Part shown: one piece after another, positions 25,834 through 37,753 of the stretch | Layout of the letters: each line of letters starts with the position of its first letter | Numbering within the stretch: the stretch's first letter is position 1 | Assembly: GCA_017312345.1 (NCBI GenBank) | Contig: BLAA01000001.1 | Location: 806,001 to 870,000 of the forward strand | Direction: 5' to 3' | Origin: Candidatus Denitrolinea symbiosum | GTDB lineage: Bacteria; Chloroflexota; Anaerolineae; Anaerolineales; Villigracilaceae | DNA length: 64,000 nt | The notes under the pieces: generated by a model | What the model saw: only the letters and a program-made list of their open reading frames with translations | Databases searched by the model: none | Told to the model about the DNA's origin: nothing | Made by a program: the position numbers and the translations under genes

Positions 25834-25835
25834 GA

Positions 25836-26687
25836 ATGTCAGACGAACTCGCCTCCCGCGTCCGCGCCGATTACAACCGCGCCCGCACCAAGGCCTTCCT
25901 CAACCGCATCTGGTCGGTCGTCTCGGGCAAGCCGCTCCAATTGCTGTCGTACGACGAAGTGCGCGAGAAACTCCACATCGGCGGACCCATCTATCGCGGC
26001 GTCAAAACCGTCCGCGTGGACCAGATCGCGGGCAGCCTCAACCGCTACATGGCTTTCGACCGCGCCTTCCTTCCCGTTCAGGACGACACCGCCAGCCGCT
26101 GGCAGAGCGTCAACCGCGCGTTCTATCAGGACATCAGCCTGCCGCCCGTCGTGCTTTACAAAGTGGGCGAGGTCTACTTCGTGGTGGACGGTCATCACCG
26201 CGTCTCGGTGGCGCGCGAGCAGGGACAGGAATTCATCGAAGCCGAAGTGCGCGAGTGCGCCACGCGCGTCAACATCACGCCCGATCTCAAACCCGACGAC
26301 CTCGAGATCCTCGGCGAAAAAGTGGACTTCCTCGAACGCACCCACCTCGACGACCTGCGCCCCGACGCCCGCATCAAACTCACCATCCCCGACGGCTTCG
26401 ACCGCATGTTGGAACACATCGCCGTCCACCGCTACTTCATGGGTCTCGACCTCCAGCGCGACATCGGCGACGAGGAAGCCGTGACGCACTGGTACGACAC
26501 GGTCTACCTCCCCATCGTCAAAGTCATCCGCTCCAGCGAAATCTTAAAAGAATTTCCTGGCAAGACTGAAGGCGACCTCTACCTCTGGACGCTGGACCAC
26601 CAGCACTACCTCGCCGAACAAGAAGGCCAGCCGCTCCATCCGCCCGACCAGGCCGCTCAGGACTTCATCGAAGGGATGGACTCGTGA
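25836..26687 (+). CDS. ParB/sulfiredoxin-fold domain protein
   Basis: A 283-residue protein. The central VVDGHHRVSVAREQG is the ParB/sulfiredoxin-type nucleotide-binding motif (G-H-H-R), preceded by a PPVVLYKVGE strand. N- and C-terminal helical regions flank it, with a C-terminal HWYDTVYLPIVKVI segment. There is no helix-turn-helix DNA-binding domain and no parA neighbour, so it is not a partition protein. Relatives in this phylum are uncharacterised. The stop overlaps the next start by four bases, which ties it to the aldolase gene. Confidence 0.7.
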   Translation: MSDELASRVRADYNRARTKAFLNRIWSVVSGKPLQLLSYDEVREKLHIGGPIYRGVKTVRVDQIAGSLNRYMAFDRAFLPVQDDTASRWQSVNRAFYQDISLPPVVLYKVGEVYFVVDGHHRVSVAREQGQEFIEAEVRECATRVNITPDLKPDDLEILGEKVDFLERTHLDDLRPDARIKLTIPDGFDRMLEHIAVHRYFMGLDLQRDIGDEEAVTHWYDTVYLPIVKVIRSSEILKEFPGKTEGDLYLWTLDHQHYLAEQEGQPLHPPDQAAQDFIEGMDS

Positions 26688-27601
26688 CTCGACGCCCTCT
26701 CGACGGAGTCTACGCCGCCGCGTTGACTCCCCTCGTTGCCGACGCCTCCTCTCCTGACCTCGAAGCGGTCGCGCCCTACCTGGCCTTTCTCGCCTCCCGA
26801 GGCTGTCACGGCGCGCTGATCTTCGGGACGACGGGCGAGGGGCCGAGCTTTTCTCCCGCCGAGAGAATCGCGGTTTGGCAAACCGCCGTACGCGTCCGCG
26901 AACAATTTCCCAACTTCCGCCTCCTCGCAGGGACAGGGACTCCCAGCCTCGTCGAATCCGTCGAACTCACCCGCGCCGCCTTCGACTTTGGCTATGACGG
27001 CGTCGTCGCGCTCCCGCCGTACTACTTCCGCAAAGCCACGGACGAGGGCCTCTTCCGCTGGTTCGGCGAACTCATCCAAAAAGCCGTCCCCAACGACGGT
27101 TATCTGCTCGGCTATCACATTCCGGGCATGACGGGGATCGGATTCTCGCTCGACCTGCTCGCGCGTCTCAAAGACGCCTTCCCCGTCCAATTCGCGGGCA
27201 TCAAAGATTCCTCGCACGACCCCGACTTCGCCCGCGCCCTCGGTCAACGCTTCGGCGCCGACCTCGCTGTCTTCACCGGGACCGATTCCGATTTCACGCT
27301 CGCGCTCGAAAACCGCGCCGCGGGCTGCATCACCGCGCCCGCCAATCTCATTTCCCCCGACCTGCGCGAAATTTACGATTCATTTCAGGAACCAGGTTTC
27401 TTAGAGAAACCTGGTTCCTCCCGCGCGCAGGAACGCGTCACGCGTCAACGCCATATCCTCGAAAAATATCCGCCCTTCCCGCCCGCGCTCAAAGCCCTCG
27501 TCCACCGCCTGCACGGATTCCCGCGCTGGCCCGTCCGCCCGCCGCTGGAGAATCTTCAGCCCGAATCCGAATCCGCCCTTCTGCGCGAATTCTCCGCCTG
27601 A
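26684..27601 (+). CDS. DapA-family aldolase with palindrome-encoded insertion
   Basis: A 305-residue (beta/alpha)8 aldolase of the dihydrodipicolinate synthase / N-acetylneuraminate lyase family. IFGTTGEGPSFS is the pyruvate-binding loop, GYHIPGMTG holds the catalytic tyrosine, and FAGIKDSS supplies the Schiff-base lysine. True DapA has an arginine in PSRTG; here it is methionine, so another 2-oxo acid substrate is more likely. Residues around EPGFLEKPGSS are encoded by a 33-bp palindrome (27387-27419) inserted in frame within the C-terminal helical part. The start is a GTG overlapping the upstream stop. Confidence 0.82.
   Translation: MTRRPLDGVYAAALTPLVADASSPDLEAVAPYLAFLASRGCHGALIFGTTGEGPSFSPAERIAVWQTAVRVREQFPNFRLLAGTGTPSLVESVELTRAAFDFGYDGVVALPPYYFRKATDEGLFRWFGELIQKAVPNDGYLLGYHIPGMTGIGFSLDLLARLKDAFPVQFAGIKDSSHDPDFARALGQRFGADLAVFTGTDSDFTLALENRAAGCITAPANLISPDLREIYDSFQEPGFLEKPGSSRAQERVTRQRHILEKYPPFPPALKALVHRLHGFPRWPVRPPLENLQPESESALLREFSA
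27387..27419 (+). repeat. dispersed palindrome, 33 bp, in frame inside the aldolase gene
   Basis: Perfect arms AGGAACCAGGTTTCT and AGAAACCTGGTTCCT (15 bases each) around TAG. The 33 bp keep the reading frame; the loop TAG is read out of frame, so no stop arises. Same family as 6812, 21826 and 56190. Confidence 0.9.
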
Positions 27602-27661
27602 CAACCGCTCTCTGCTCTCCTTACTACTCTCTGCTCTCTATTCTCTTCTCTCTTCTTCCCA

Positions 27662-28483
27662 ATGAACTGGCGACTCCTCCTCACCCCTCCCGCGCCCGGC
27701 GCGTGGAACATGGCTGTAGACGAAGCCATCCTCGAATCCATCGGACGCGGCGCGTCGCTCCCGACCCTGCGCCTCTACGCGTGGACCCCCGCCTGTCTCT
27801 CGCTCGGGGTCGCCCAACCCTTCGCGGACGTGGACGCGGCGCGCCTGCGCGCCCGCGGCTGGGACGCGGTGCGGCGCATCACGGGCGGCCGCGCCATCCT
27901 CCACACCGACGAGTTGACGTACTCCGTCATCGGCCCCGCGGAGAATCCCATCCTGGCGGGGAGCGTGCTCGAATCCTACAGCCGCATCGCGAAAGCCCTG
28001 CTCCGCGCCGTGCAGGATCTGGGAATGTCCGTCGAAATGAAAGAGAAAGATGATGTAGGACAAGTTACTAACTTGTCCAGGAGCAACCCCGTCTGCTTTG
28101 AAGTCCCCTCGACGTACGAGATCACCGTGGACGGAAAAAAGTTGATCGGCTCGGCGCAGGCTCGCAGAAAAGACGGCGTCCTCCAACACGGATCGCTGCC
28201 CCTTGTCGGCGACCTGACGCGCATCACCGACGCGCTGACCTTCGCGGACGAGTCCGCGCGCGCGGACGCGGCGACGCGTCTCCTTGCCCGCGCCGCCACA
28301 GTGGAATCCGCTTTGGGACGCGCTGCAACTTGGGACGACGCGGCCCGCGCCATGGTCCGCGCGTTCGAAGCGGAGTTGGGAATCCAGTTCGAGCGCGGAG
28401 ACCTGTCGCCCGTCGAGTCGACGCGGGCGGAGGCGTTGGTCCGCGAGAAATATGGAAATCCAGAGTGGACGGAGAGGGTGTGA
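27662..28483 (+). CDS. lipoate-protein ligase A family protein
   Basis: A 273-residue BPL/LplA-fold protein. Family motifs are PGAWNMAVDEAIL, then VRRITGGRAILH (ligand loop) and KKLIGSAQARRKDGVLQHGS with the conserved lysine. It would attach lipoyl or octanoyl groups to carrier lysines, and so complements lipA (41738) and lpdA (19559) in this window. Ligase and octanoyltransferase (LipM) members cannot be told apart here. A variable loop carries VGQVTNLS, encoded by a 21-bp palindrome at 28058-28078. A pyrimidine-rich tract, not a ribosome binding site, precedes the ATG. Confidence 0.85.
   Translation: MNWRLLLTPPAPGAWNMAVDEAILESIGRGASLPTLRLYAWTPACLSLGVAQPFADVDAARLRARGWDAVRRITGGRAILHTDELTYSVIGPAENPILAGSVLESYSRIAKALLRAVQDLGMSVEMKEKDDVGQVTNLSRSNPVCFEVPSTYEITVDGKKLIGSAQARRKDGVLQHGSLPLVGDLTRITDALTFADESARADAATRLLARAATVESALGRAATWDDAARAMVRAFEAELGIQFERGDLSPVESTRAEALVREKYGNPEWTERV
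28058..28078 (+). repeat. 21-bp palindrome, in frame inside the lipoate ligase gene
   Basis: Arms GGACAAGTT and AACTTGTCC around ACT. It adds seven codons without a frameshift. Related short palindromes occur at 47648-47680. Confidence 0.75.
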
Positions 28484-28568
28484 AAACCTGACGCGCCTCA
28501 CCCGCGCCGTGATTGACCAGAGCCAATGCGCGGACAAAAGCCATAATCGTCAGGCTTTCGCGGACATG

Positions 28569-28910
28569 TCAGGTTTCCAGGAATCTTTCGATCTCGATTC
28601 TGACAATTTCCAGATCGTGTTCGGGGTCGCCAGTTAAATCGGACGCGGTCACCGAACCGTCCGCTCGATGAAAGTGGTGAGGGGAATTGGCGAGTTTTGG
28701 ATGATGCGGCGCATTGTCCCAGCCTAGGATCCGCGTCTCTCCCTTTGAAAGGGTGTAGGAATATTTTCCGAGGGCCGCGTTGAAGAAAACGTCCAGAAAG
28801 TAACCGCCCTCAAATTCAATGCGCCATTTGGTCGCCAGGTCGTGAACGTTCGCGACGAAGGCGCATTCGGCAAGAAAACGGCTTAATGCGCCTTCGAACG
28901 TAGAAGCCAT
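28569..28910 (-). CDS. TumE-like toxin (DUF6516 type)
   Basis: A 113-residue protein with YSYTL, GWDNAPHHP and SPHHFHRADGS, the pattern of the TumE/DUF6516 toxin family. It follows and overlaps by 28 bases a small helical gene that fits the partner antitoxin. The start MASTFEGAL at 28910 is chosen because it matches the family length; longer frames run through the antitoxin gene. A function in growth arrest is inferred from the family. Confidence 0.7.
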   Translation of the reverse strand: MASTFEGALSRFLAECAFVANVHDLATKWRIEFEGGYFLDVFFNAALGKYSYTLSKGETRILGWDNAPHHPKLANSPHHFHRADGSVTASDLTGDPEHDLEIVRIEIERFLET

Positions 28911-29170
28911 TCCAGCACGCTCTTCATCAGGCTGGCGCGTTGCAGTTCTTCCACGGCGTTGCGCCATTCGATGGAGTCTTCCCAATCGGGATGCTCCTGC
29001 CCCTCGCCGTTCGCCAGGCGGGATTCGAGCGCGTCCAGCGAGACGGCGTATTTCTGTTGAAAGCGTTTCACGACGGCCTCCAACAGGGATTCGCGGCGCG
29101 AGAGATCGGCGCGCAAACGTGTCAACGCCGAGCGGGAAATATTCTGTGGAAGCGGAAGCGTGGCTTGCAT
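28883..29170 (-). CDS. TumA-like antitoxin
   Basis: A 95-residue, largely helical, charged protein (LTRLRADLSRRESLLEAV, SIEWRNAVEELQRASL) encoded directly before the TumE-like toxin and overlapping it. The start at 29170 follows TATAAT on the reverse strand (29177-29182) by six bases, so translation is probably leaderless. A longer frame upstream runs through the gyrA terminator and is not credible. Confidence 0.65.
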   Translation of the reverse strand: MQATLPLPQNISRSALTRLRADLSRRESLLEAVVKRFQQKYAVSLDALESRLANGEGQEHPDWEDSIEWRNAVEELQRASLMKSVLEWLLRSKAH

Positions 29171-29176
29171 GGCGTG

Positions 29177-29182
29177 ATTATA
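29177..29182 (-). promoter_or_regulatory. -10 box of the toxin-antitoxin pair
   Basis: TATAAT on the reverse strand, six bases before the antitoxin ATG. Confidence 0.5.
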
Positions 29183-29188
29183 CCTCCG

Positions 29189-29229
29189 TAAACAAACTCC
29201 CGCGTCAGCCCAAAAGCCGACGCGGGAGT
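29189..29229 (-). terminator. terminator after the gyrA-like gene
   Basis: ACTCCCGCGTC and GACGCGGGAGT around a 12-base loop, followed on the reverse strand by TTTGTTT. It separates gyrA from the toxin-antitoxin pair. Confidence 0.8.
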
Positions 29230-29244
29230 CTTTGTTGTCGCGTT

Positions 29245-31791
29245 CTACTTCTTCTTCCCCTTCGCGGATTTCGCAGTCGCCTTCCGCTTCCCGCCTTCTG
29301 CTTTCCGCTTCCCGCCTTCCGCCTTCTGCTTTCGCTCCTCTTCTCTCTTTACGAACCGCTCCGCCGTCCACGCCACAGACACGGACAGGATCGCCTCGTC
29401 CTTCTTCATCTCGACGATGACGTCGCCTTTCGACGCGGCGCGTTTACGGACGGCGGCCGCGTCCAGCCGCGTGGACTTGGGCGCGCCCTTCTCCAGTACC
29501 ACCGTCGCCAGGTGGTTCGGCTTGCCGCTCACCGCGCCGACGAGCGTCACCTTTTTCGGCAAATCCCAGGCGCGGACGCCCTTGCCGTAGCGTCCCTGCG
29601 CGGGGAATTCCTTCTCGCTGACGCGTTTGGCTTTCCCGTCCGACGCCAGCAGGAAGATCTCGCCCTCCGCGGGCAGAATTTCCGCGCCGACGACTTCGTC
29701 CTGTTCATCCAGTTTGATGCCGTTCACGCCCGCGGCGACGAGTCCCATCGGGCGGACGTCCTCCTCCTTGAAGCGGATCGCCATCCCGCCCGAGGTGACG
29801 AGCAGGATCTCCTTCTTCTTTCCATCGGTGAGACCCACCCAGCCGAGGCGGTCTTCTTCGTTGACTTTGACCAGCGTGAACGCCTGCGCGGAGGGACCAG
29901 GCAGTTCGCTGACGAGGCTCTTCTTGATCATGCCGAAGCGTGTCATCGTGACCACGCAGGTCTCTTCGGGGAACTCGCTCTTGCGGGCGGGCAGCGCGAA
30001 CATGGCGGTCAGCGCGTCGTCCTCCTCCAGCGGCGAGACTTTGTGATACGGCGCGCCGTCGCTCAGTTTCTCCGCTTCGGGGATGACGTGCAGCGCCACC
30101 GCCGCGCACCGTCCGTTTTCCGCGGCGAGGTAGAGCGTGTCGGAGGTGGAGGCTCTCGCCAGCCAGCGCGGCGCGTCGCGGCCCGAGTGTTTGGGCTGTT
30201 TGTCGTCGTGCGTGCGCGCGATCAACCCGTCCGCGGTGACGCCCACCCAGACCATCTGGTCGGGCAGGAGGTCGGTGGCGGTCAGCATTTTGGCGGCTTT
30301 GCCTTTTTTCAGGTTCACGATCTGCGTGCGACGGCGGTCGGCGTAGGCGGATTTCACTTTCAGCAGTTCCTCCGCCACCGCGCCGCGCATCAGCTTTTGG
30401 GATTTCAACAGCGCCTTCAAATCCTTGATGAGCGCGGACACTTCCTTGTATTCGGTCTCGATCTTCTTCCGTTCCAGCGCGGCGAGACGGCGCAGCTGCA
30501 TGTCGAGGATGGCGTTGGCCTGCAACTCCGTCAGCTTGTAGCGCTTCATCAGTTTGGCGCGCGCCGTCTCCACGTCCGCGGCGTTGCGGATGAGGTGGAT
30601 GATCTCGTCGAGGTTCTTCAACGCGGTCAGGTATCCCTCGAGGATGTGCTGCCGCGCTTCGGCTTTGTCCAAATCGAACTGGGCGCGCCGCTTGATGACC
30701 GTCAGGCGGTGTTCGAGGTAGACGCGCAGCGCCTGTTTGAGCGTGAGCGTGCGCGGCTCGCCGTCCACGAGCGCCAGCAGGTTGATGCTGAAGGTGGTCT
30801 GCATCGGCGTGCGTTTGTAGAGGTCGCGCAGGATGACCTCGGGGTCGGCGTTCTTCGTCAGTTCGAGGACGATGCGCATCCCGCGTCGGTCGGACTCGTC
30901 GCGCAGGTCGGAGAGTCCCTCGAAGTGACCGTCGCGCGCCAGTTCAGCGATGCGTTCGATCAGGCTGGACTTGTTGACGGTGTACGGCAGTTCGGTGACG
31001 ATGATGCGGCTCTTGCCGCGTTCCATCTCCTCGACGTGCGCCTTCGCCTGGACCGTGATCCGTCCGCGCCCAGAGCCGTAGGCGGACTCGATGCCCTCGT
31101 CGCCTTTCTCCTGGATGATGACGCCGCCCGTCGGGAAGTCGGGACCCAGCACGAATTCCATCAACTGCTCGACGTCTATGTCGTCGAGTTTTTCCCAGCG
31201 GTCGAGCATGTAGACGCAGGCGTCCACGATCTCGCCGAGGTTGTGCGGCGGGATGGAGGTGGCCATGCCGACGGCGATGCCCGTCGCGCCGTTGACCAGC
31301 AGGTTCGGGATCGCGGCGGGGAGGACGGACGGCTCGGTCAGCGTGTCGTCGAAGTTGGCGACGAAGTCCACCGTGTTTTTGTTGATGTCCGCCAGAATGT
31401 CCAGGGCGGGAGCGGCGAGACGCGCCTCGGTGTAGCGCATGGCCGCGGGCGGGTCGCCGTCCACCGAGCCGAAGTTGCCCTGTCCGTCCACGAGCATGGT
31501 GCGCATGGAGAAGTCCTGCGCGAGACGCGCCATGGCCTCGTACACGGACGAGTCGCCGTGCGGGTGGTATTTGCCCAGCACTTCGCCGACGATGCGGGCG
31601 GATTTTTTGTAGGGCGTGTCGGCGCGGATGCCCATGTCGTACATGGCGTACAGGATGCGCCGCTGCACGGGCTTCATGCCGTCGCGGGCGTCGGGCAGGG
31701 CGCGCGCCACGATGACGCTCATGGCGTAATCGAGGTAGGCTTGCTGCATCTCGTGGTCAATGTCTATTTTGCGGACGAGGCCGAGTTCCAT
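29245..31791 (-). CDS. gyrA: DNA gyrase/topoisomerase IV subunit A
   Basis: An 848-residue type IIA topoisomerase cleavage subunit. It has [28 protein letters not shown] and the catalytic tyrosine in [10 protein letters not shown]. After the coiled coil comes a six-blade-type C-terminal domain. The place where gyrases carry the GyrA box (QRRGGKG) reads [12 protein letters not shown], so the canonical box is absent; a degenerate QGRYGKG lies in a later blade. That leaves gyrase versus ParC undecided. The last 28 residues are Lys-rich repeats (KRKAEGG twice) encoded by a DNA tandem repeat. AAAGGA precedes the ATG. No subunit B gene is nearby. Confidence 0.88.
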   Translation of the reverse strand: MELGLVRKIDIDHEMQQAYLDYAMSVIVARALPDARDGMKPVQRRILYAMYDMGIRADTPYKKSARIVGEVLGKYHPHGDSSVYEAMARLAQDFSMRTMLVDGQGNFGSVDGDPPAAMRYTEARLAAPALDILADINKNTVDFVANFDDTLTEPSVLPAAIPNLLVNGATGIAVGMATSIPPHNLGEIVDACVYMLDRWEKLDDIDVEQLMEFVLGPDFPTGGVIIQEKGDEGIESAYGSGRGRITVQAKAHVEEMERGKSRIIVTELPYTVNKSSLIERIAELARDGHFEGLSDLRDESDRRGMRIVLELTKNADPEVILRDLYKRTPMQTTFSINLLALVDGEPRTLTLKQALRVYLEHRLTVIKRRAQFDLDKAEARQHILEGYLTALKNLDEIIHLIRNAADVETARAKLMKRYKLTELQANAILDMQLRRLAALERKKIETEYKEVSALIKDLKALLKSQKLMRGAVAEELLKVKSAYADRRRTQIVNLKKGKAAKMLTATDLLPDQMVWVGVTADGLIARTHDDKQPKHSGRDAPRWLARASTSDTLYLAAENGRCAAVALHVIPEAEKLSDGAPYHKVSPLEEDDALTAMFALPARKSEFPEETCVVTMTRFGMIKKSLVSELPGPSAQAFTLVKVNEEDRLGWVGLTDGKKKEILLVTSGGMAIRFKEEDVRPMGLVAAGVNGIKLDEQDEVVGAEILPAEGEIFLLASDGKAKRVSEKEFPAQGRYGKGVRAWDLPKKVTLVGAVSGKPNHLATVVLEKGAPKSTRLDAAAVRKRAASKGDVIVEMKKDEAILSVSVAWTAERFVKREEERKQKAEGGKRKAEGGKRKATAKSAKGKKK

Positions 31792-31996
31792 GAGAAATCC
31801 TTTTTGAACCGCGAAGGCCGCGAAGAACGCAAAGAAAAAACTTCGCGCTCCTGGAGCGCTTCGCGGTTAATTGTGTATGGTTTGCGGGGGCTATCTTACG
31901 GGGAAAGAGGCGCGGCGTCAAGGCAAGCCGGATGCCAAACCAAACCATCCCTTGCCGGGAGGCTGAGTCGAATATGGCGCGTGGACCAGGCCGCGT

Positions 31997-32860
31997 TCAG
32001 GGCTTGAACGTGATGACGTTAGTCACGCAGACGCCGGCGAGTCCGTTCTTGGTGCAGAGTTTGAGCGTGGCGCGGATGCGGTGTCCGCTGGGGTTGTAGG
32101 CGAAGGCCGGCGCGCTGAGGATGACGACCTTGCCGGGCTCGATGCTGGCGACGGTCGTGGAGGTCAGACACCCATTGACGTCGTTGAAACCGTTGTTGGA
32201 CGCGGTCAGCGCGACGCTGGTGTTGAGGTCCTTGACGGTCAGAAGGTAGGACCGGAACGGGAGCGCGCCGACATTTTTGATCCTCAAATCCACCCACCAG
32301 CCGGCGCAGGTATCCAGCGCGTGATAGGCGAAGTCAAAGTCCGGCATCGGCGTGGGCGTGGGCGGCGGGGTGTACACCGGCAGCAGGGACGTGTCGCCCG
32401 CGATGGAGGCGTATTGACCGGTGACCCAGCAGAATGTCCCCGAATTATTGGGCAGGCGGATGTACCAGAAGGTCCCGGCGGGGTTTTTCCCGTAGACTTG
32501 CGCGGTCTGCCCGACGAAGAGACCGCCGACCAGATCGTAGACCACGCCCGGACCGACGCGGCAATTCGTGTCCATCGAGACGCTGATCATCGGGACGGCG
32601 GGCGTGTCGGTGAAATACGGGGTCGGCGAAAGCGTGGGGGACGGGGTGGGCATGTCTGCCGGCGCTTCGGAGGCCAGCGAAGGCGGGGCCGTCGACGGGA
32701 CCAGGGTCTGGCTGACGGCCGCCGCCACGGTCTGCGCGACGGCGGTGGCGGCCGCGCCCGGCTCCGGCTGTGTGGGCGCGGTCCCGCCCGGCAGGTTGCA
32801 GGCCAGCGCCGCCAAAAGCAACGCGCCGATCAACGCCAAACGACGACTGACGGTTGTCAT
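31997..32860 (-). CDS. SH3-domain lipoprotein
   Basis: A 287-residue protein with a lipoprotein leader (LLLAALACNLPGG), a Thr/Pro linker, then a bacterial SH3-like module (TNCRVGPGVVYDLVG, VYGKNPAGTFWYIRLP, WVTGQYAS), which usually binds peptidoglycan or glycans. The C-terminal 100 residues form a beta-rich domain with several cysteines (CAGWW, NGCLTS, KLCTKN, GVCVTN) that I do not recognise. GAGGAGG lies just before the ATG at 32860; the ATG at 32887 lacks such a site. It stands alone between gyrA and rpoC. Confidence 0.8.
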   Translation of the reverse strand: MTTVSRRLALIGALLLAALACNLPGGTAPTQPEPGAAATAVAQTVAAAVSQTLVPSTAPPSLASEAPADMPTPSPTLSPTPYFTDTPAVPMISVSMDTNCRVGPGVVYDLVGGLFVGQTAQVYGKNPAGTFWYIRLPNNSGTFCWVTGQYASIAGDTSLLPVYTPPPTPTPMPDFDFAYHALDTCAGWWVDLRIKNVGALPFRSYLLTVKDLNTSVALTASNNGFNDVNGCLTSTTVASIEPGKVVILSAPAFAYNPSGHRIRATLKLCTKNGLAGVCVTNVITFKP

Positions 32861-32988
32861 TCTTCCTCCTCGGTAGAACGGTGGCACAATTACAGTATAC
32901 CCGCGCGGGGTAAATTTGCAAACTACCCCGCCGCCCCGGAAGGATCGGACAGGGAATCCCCGCCTCCGCGCGGCAGGGGAGCGCGGGT

Positions 32989-33020
32989 TAAAAAAAGAGA
33001 TGCCCCTTTCGGGGCATCTC
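32989..33020 (-). terminator. terminator after rpoC
   Basis: GAGATGCCCC and GGGGCATCTC with a four-base loop, followed on the reverse strand by a run of seven T. Confidence 0.92.
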
Positions 33021-33028
33021 CTGTCAAC

Positions 33029-37276
<4,248 letters not shown>

Positions 37277-37361
37277 TGAATCCTCTCCTCGAGTAAAGAG
37301 TGCGGGCTGCCGGGCTTGTTCGTCGGCCGCGCGCTCGTACGCGCGCTAGAGACAAACAAAG

Positions 37362-37400
37362 GCAAGCGCTTCGAGACCAATTTTTATCTCAAGCGCTTGC
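37362..37400 (-). promoter_or_regulatory. hairpin in the rpoC leader (possible attenuator)
   Basis: GCAAGCGCTT and AAGCGCTTGC flank a 19-base centre whose ends (GAGA/TCTC) can extend the stem. On the reverse strand CTTTGTTTGT follows it, a T-rich tract like that of an intrinsic terminator. It lies about 33-71 bases after the predicted start of transcription and 86 bases before the rpoC ATG. Confidence 0.5.
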
Positions 37401-37439
37401 GGTTTTTATGCTCGGTTTTCTGTTCATCCAACGGACGGC

Positions 37440-37468
37440 ATTATATCAGGTTGGCGGGAATGCCGCAA
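37440..37468 (-). promoter_or_regulatory. rpoC promoter
   Basis: On the reverse strand TTGCGG (37463-37468), 17 bases, TATAAT (37440-37445). Confidence 0.65.
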
Positions 37469-37753
37469 GGATTTTCATTAAATTTTCATATGTTTTTTCG
37501 CGGGCTTTGCGCTTCTATAGGCCGGCCCGGCGTTATTGTGAGAAAGCCGCGCGGAAGGTTGCGCGCGAATGCAAACAGCGGTAAGATTGAGTTGATGGTA
37601 CGGTTACCGCTCGCATTAGACCGATTAGCTTTAGATATTGCCATGCTGCAAATGATCGCAGGGCCTGACAGGTGAATCGCTTCCCTGTCAGGCCTTTCTA
37701 ATTCATGATGGAGCGGGATCGCATCCCGCCCTATATTCTCACAAGGAGATGAA

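Larger units (their letters stand above)
37277..37753. other. divergent control region between rpoC and the aminotransferase
   Basis: There is no credible gene in these 477 bases. The half towards rpoC is its promoter and leader with two hairpins (37327-37347 with GCGCGC arms, and 37362-37400). The other half holds two palindromes: GGCCTGACAGG/CCTGTCAGGCC (37662-37694) followed by TTTCT, and GCGGGAT-CGC-ATCCCGC (37713-37729). The aminotransferase ribosome binding site AAGGAG is at 37742-37747. Confidence 0.65.

Noticed and set aside
25836..26687. Chromosome partition protein ParB and a nearby replication origin
   Set aside because: The protein lacks the helix-turn-helix domain, no parA or dnaA is present, and no parS-like site was seen.
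26684..27601. True dihydrodipicolinate synthase (dapA)
   Set aside because: The arginine that binds the substrate carboxylate is methionine (PGMTG), and no lysine pathway genes are adjacent, so only the family name is used.
29171..29371. Longer start for the TumA-like antitoxin
   Set aside because: It would run through the gyrA terminator and its tail repeat; the -10 box and family length favour 29170.
29119..32007. Long plus-strand open frame across the gyrA-like gene
   Set aside because: It is the antisense shadow of a clear topoisomerase gene, with His/Asp/Val-rich translation typical of complemented GC-rich codons and no domain.
37316..37675. 119-codon plus-strand frame upstream of the aminotransferase
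   Set aside because: It crosses the rpoC promoter and leader hairpin, has no ribosome binding site and no recognisable sequence.
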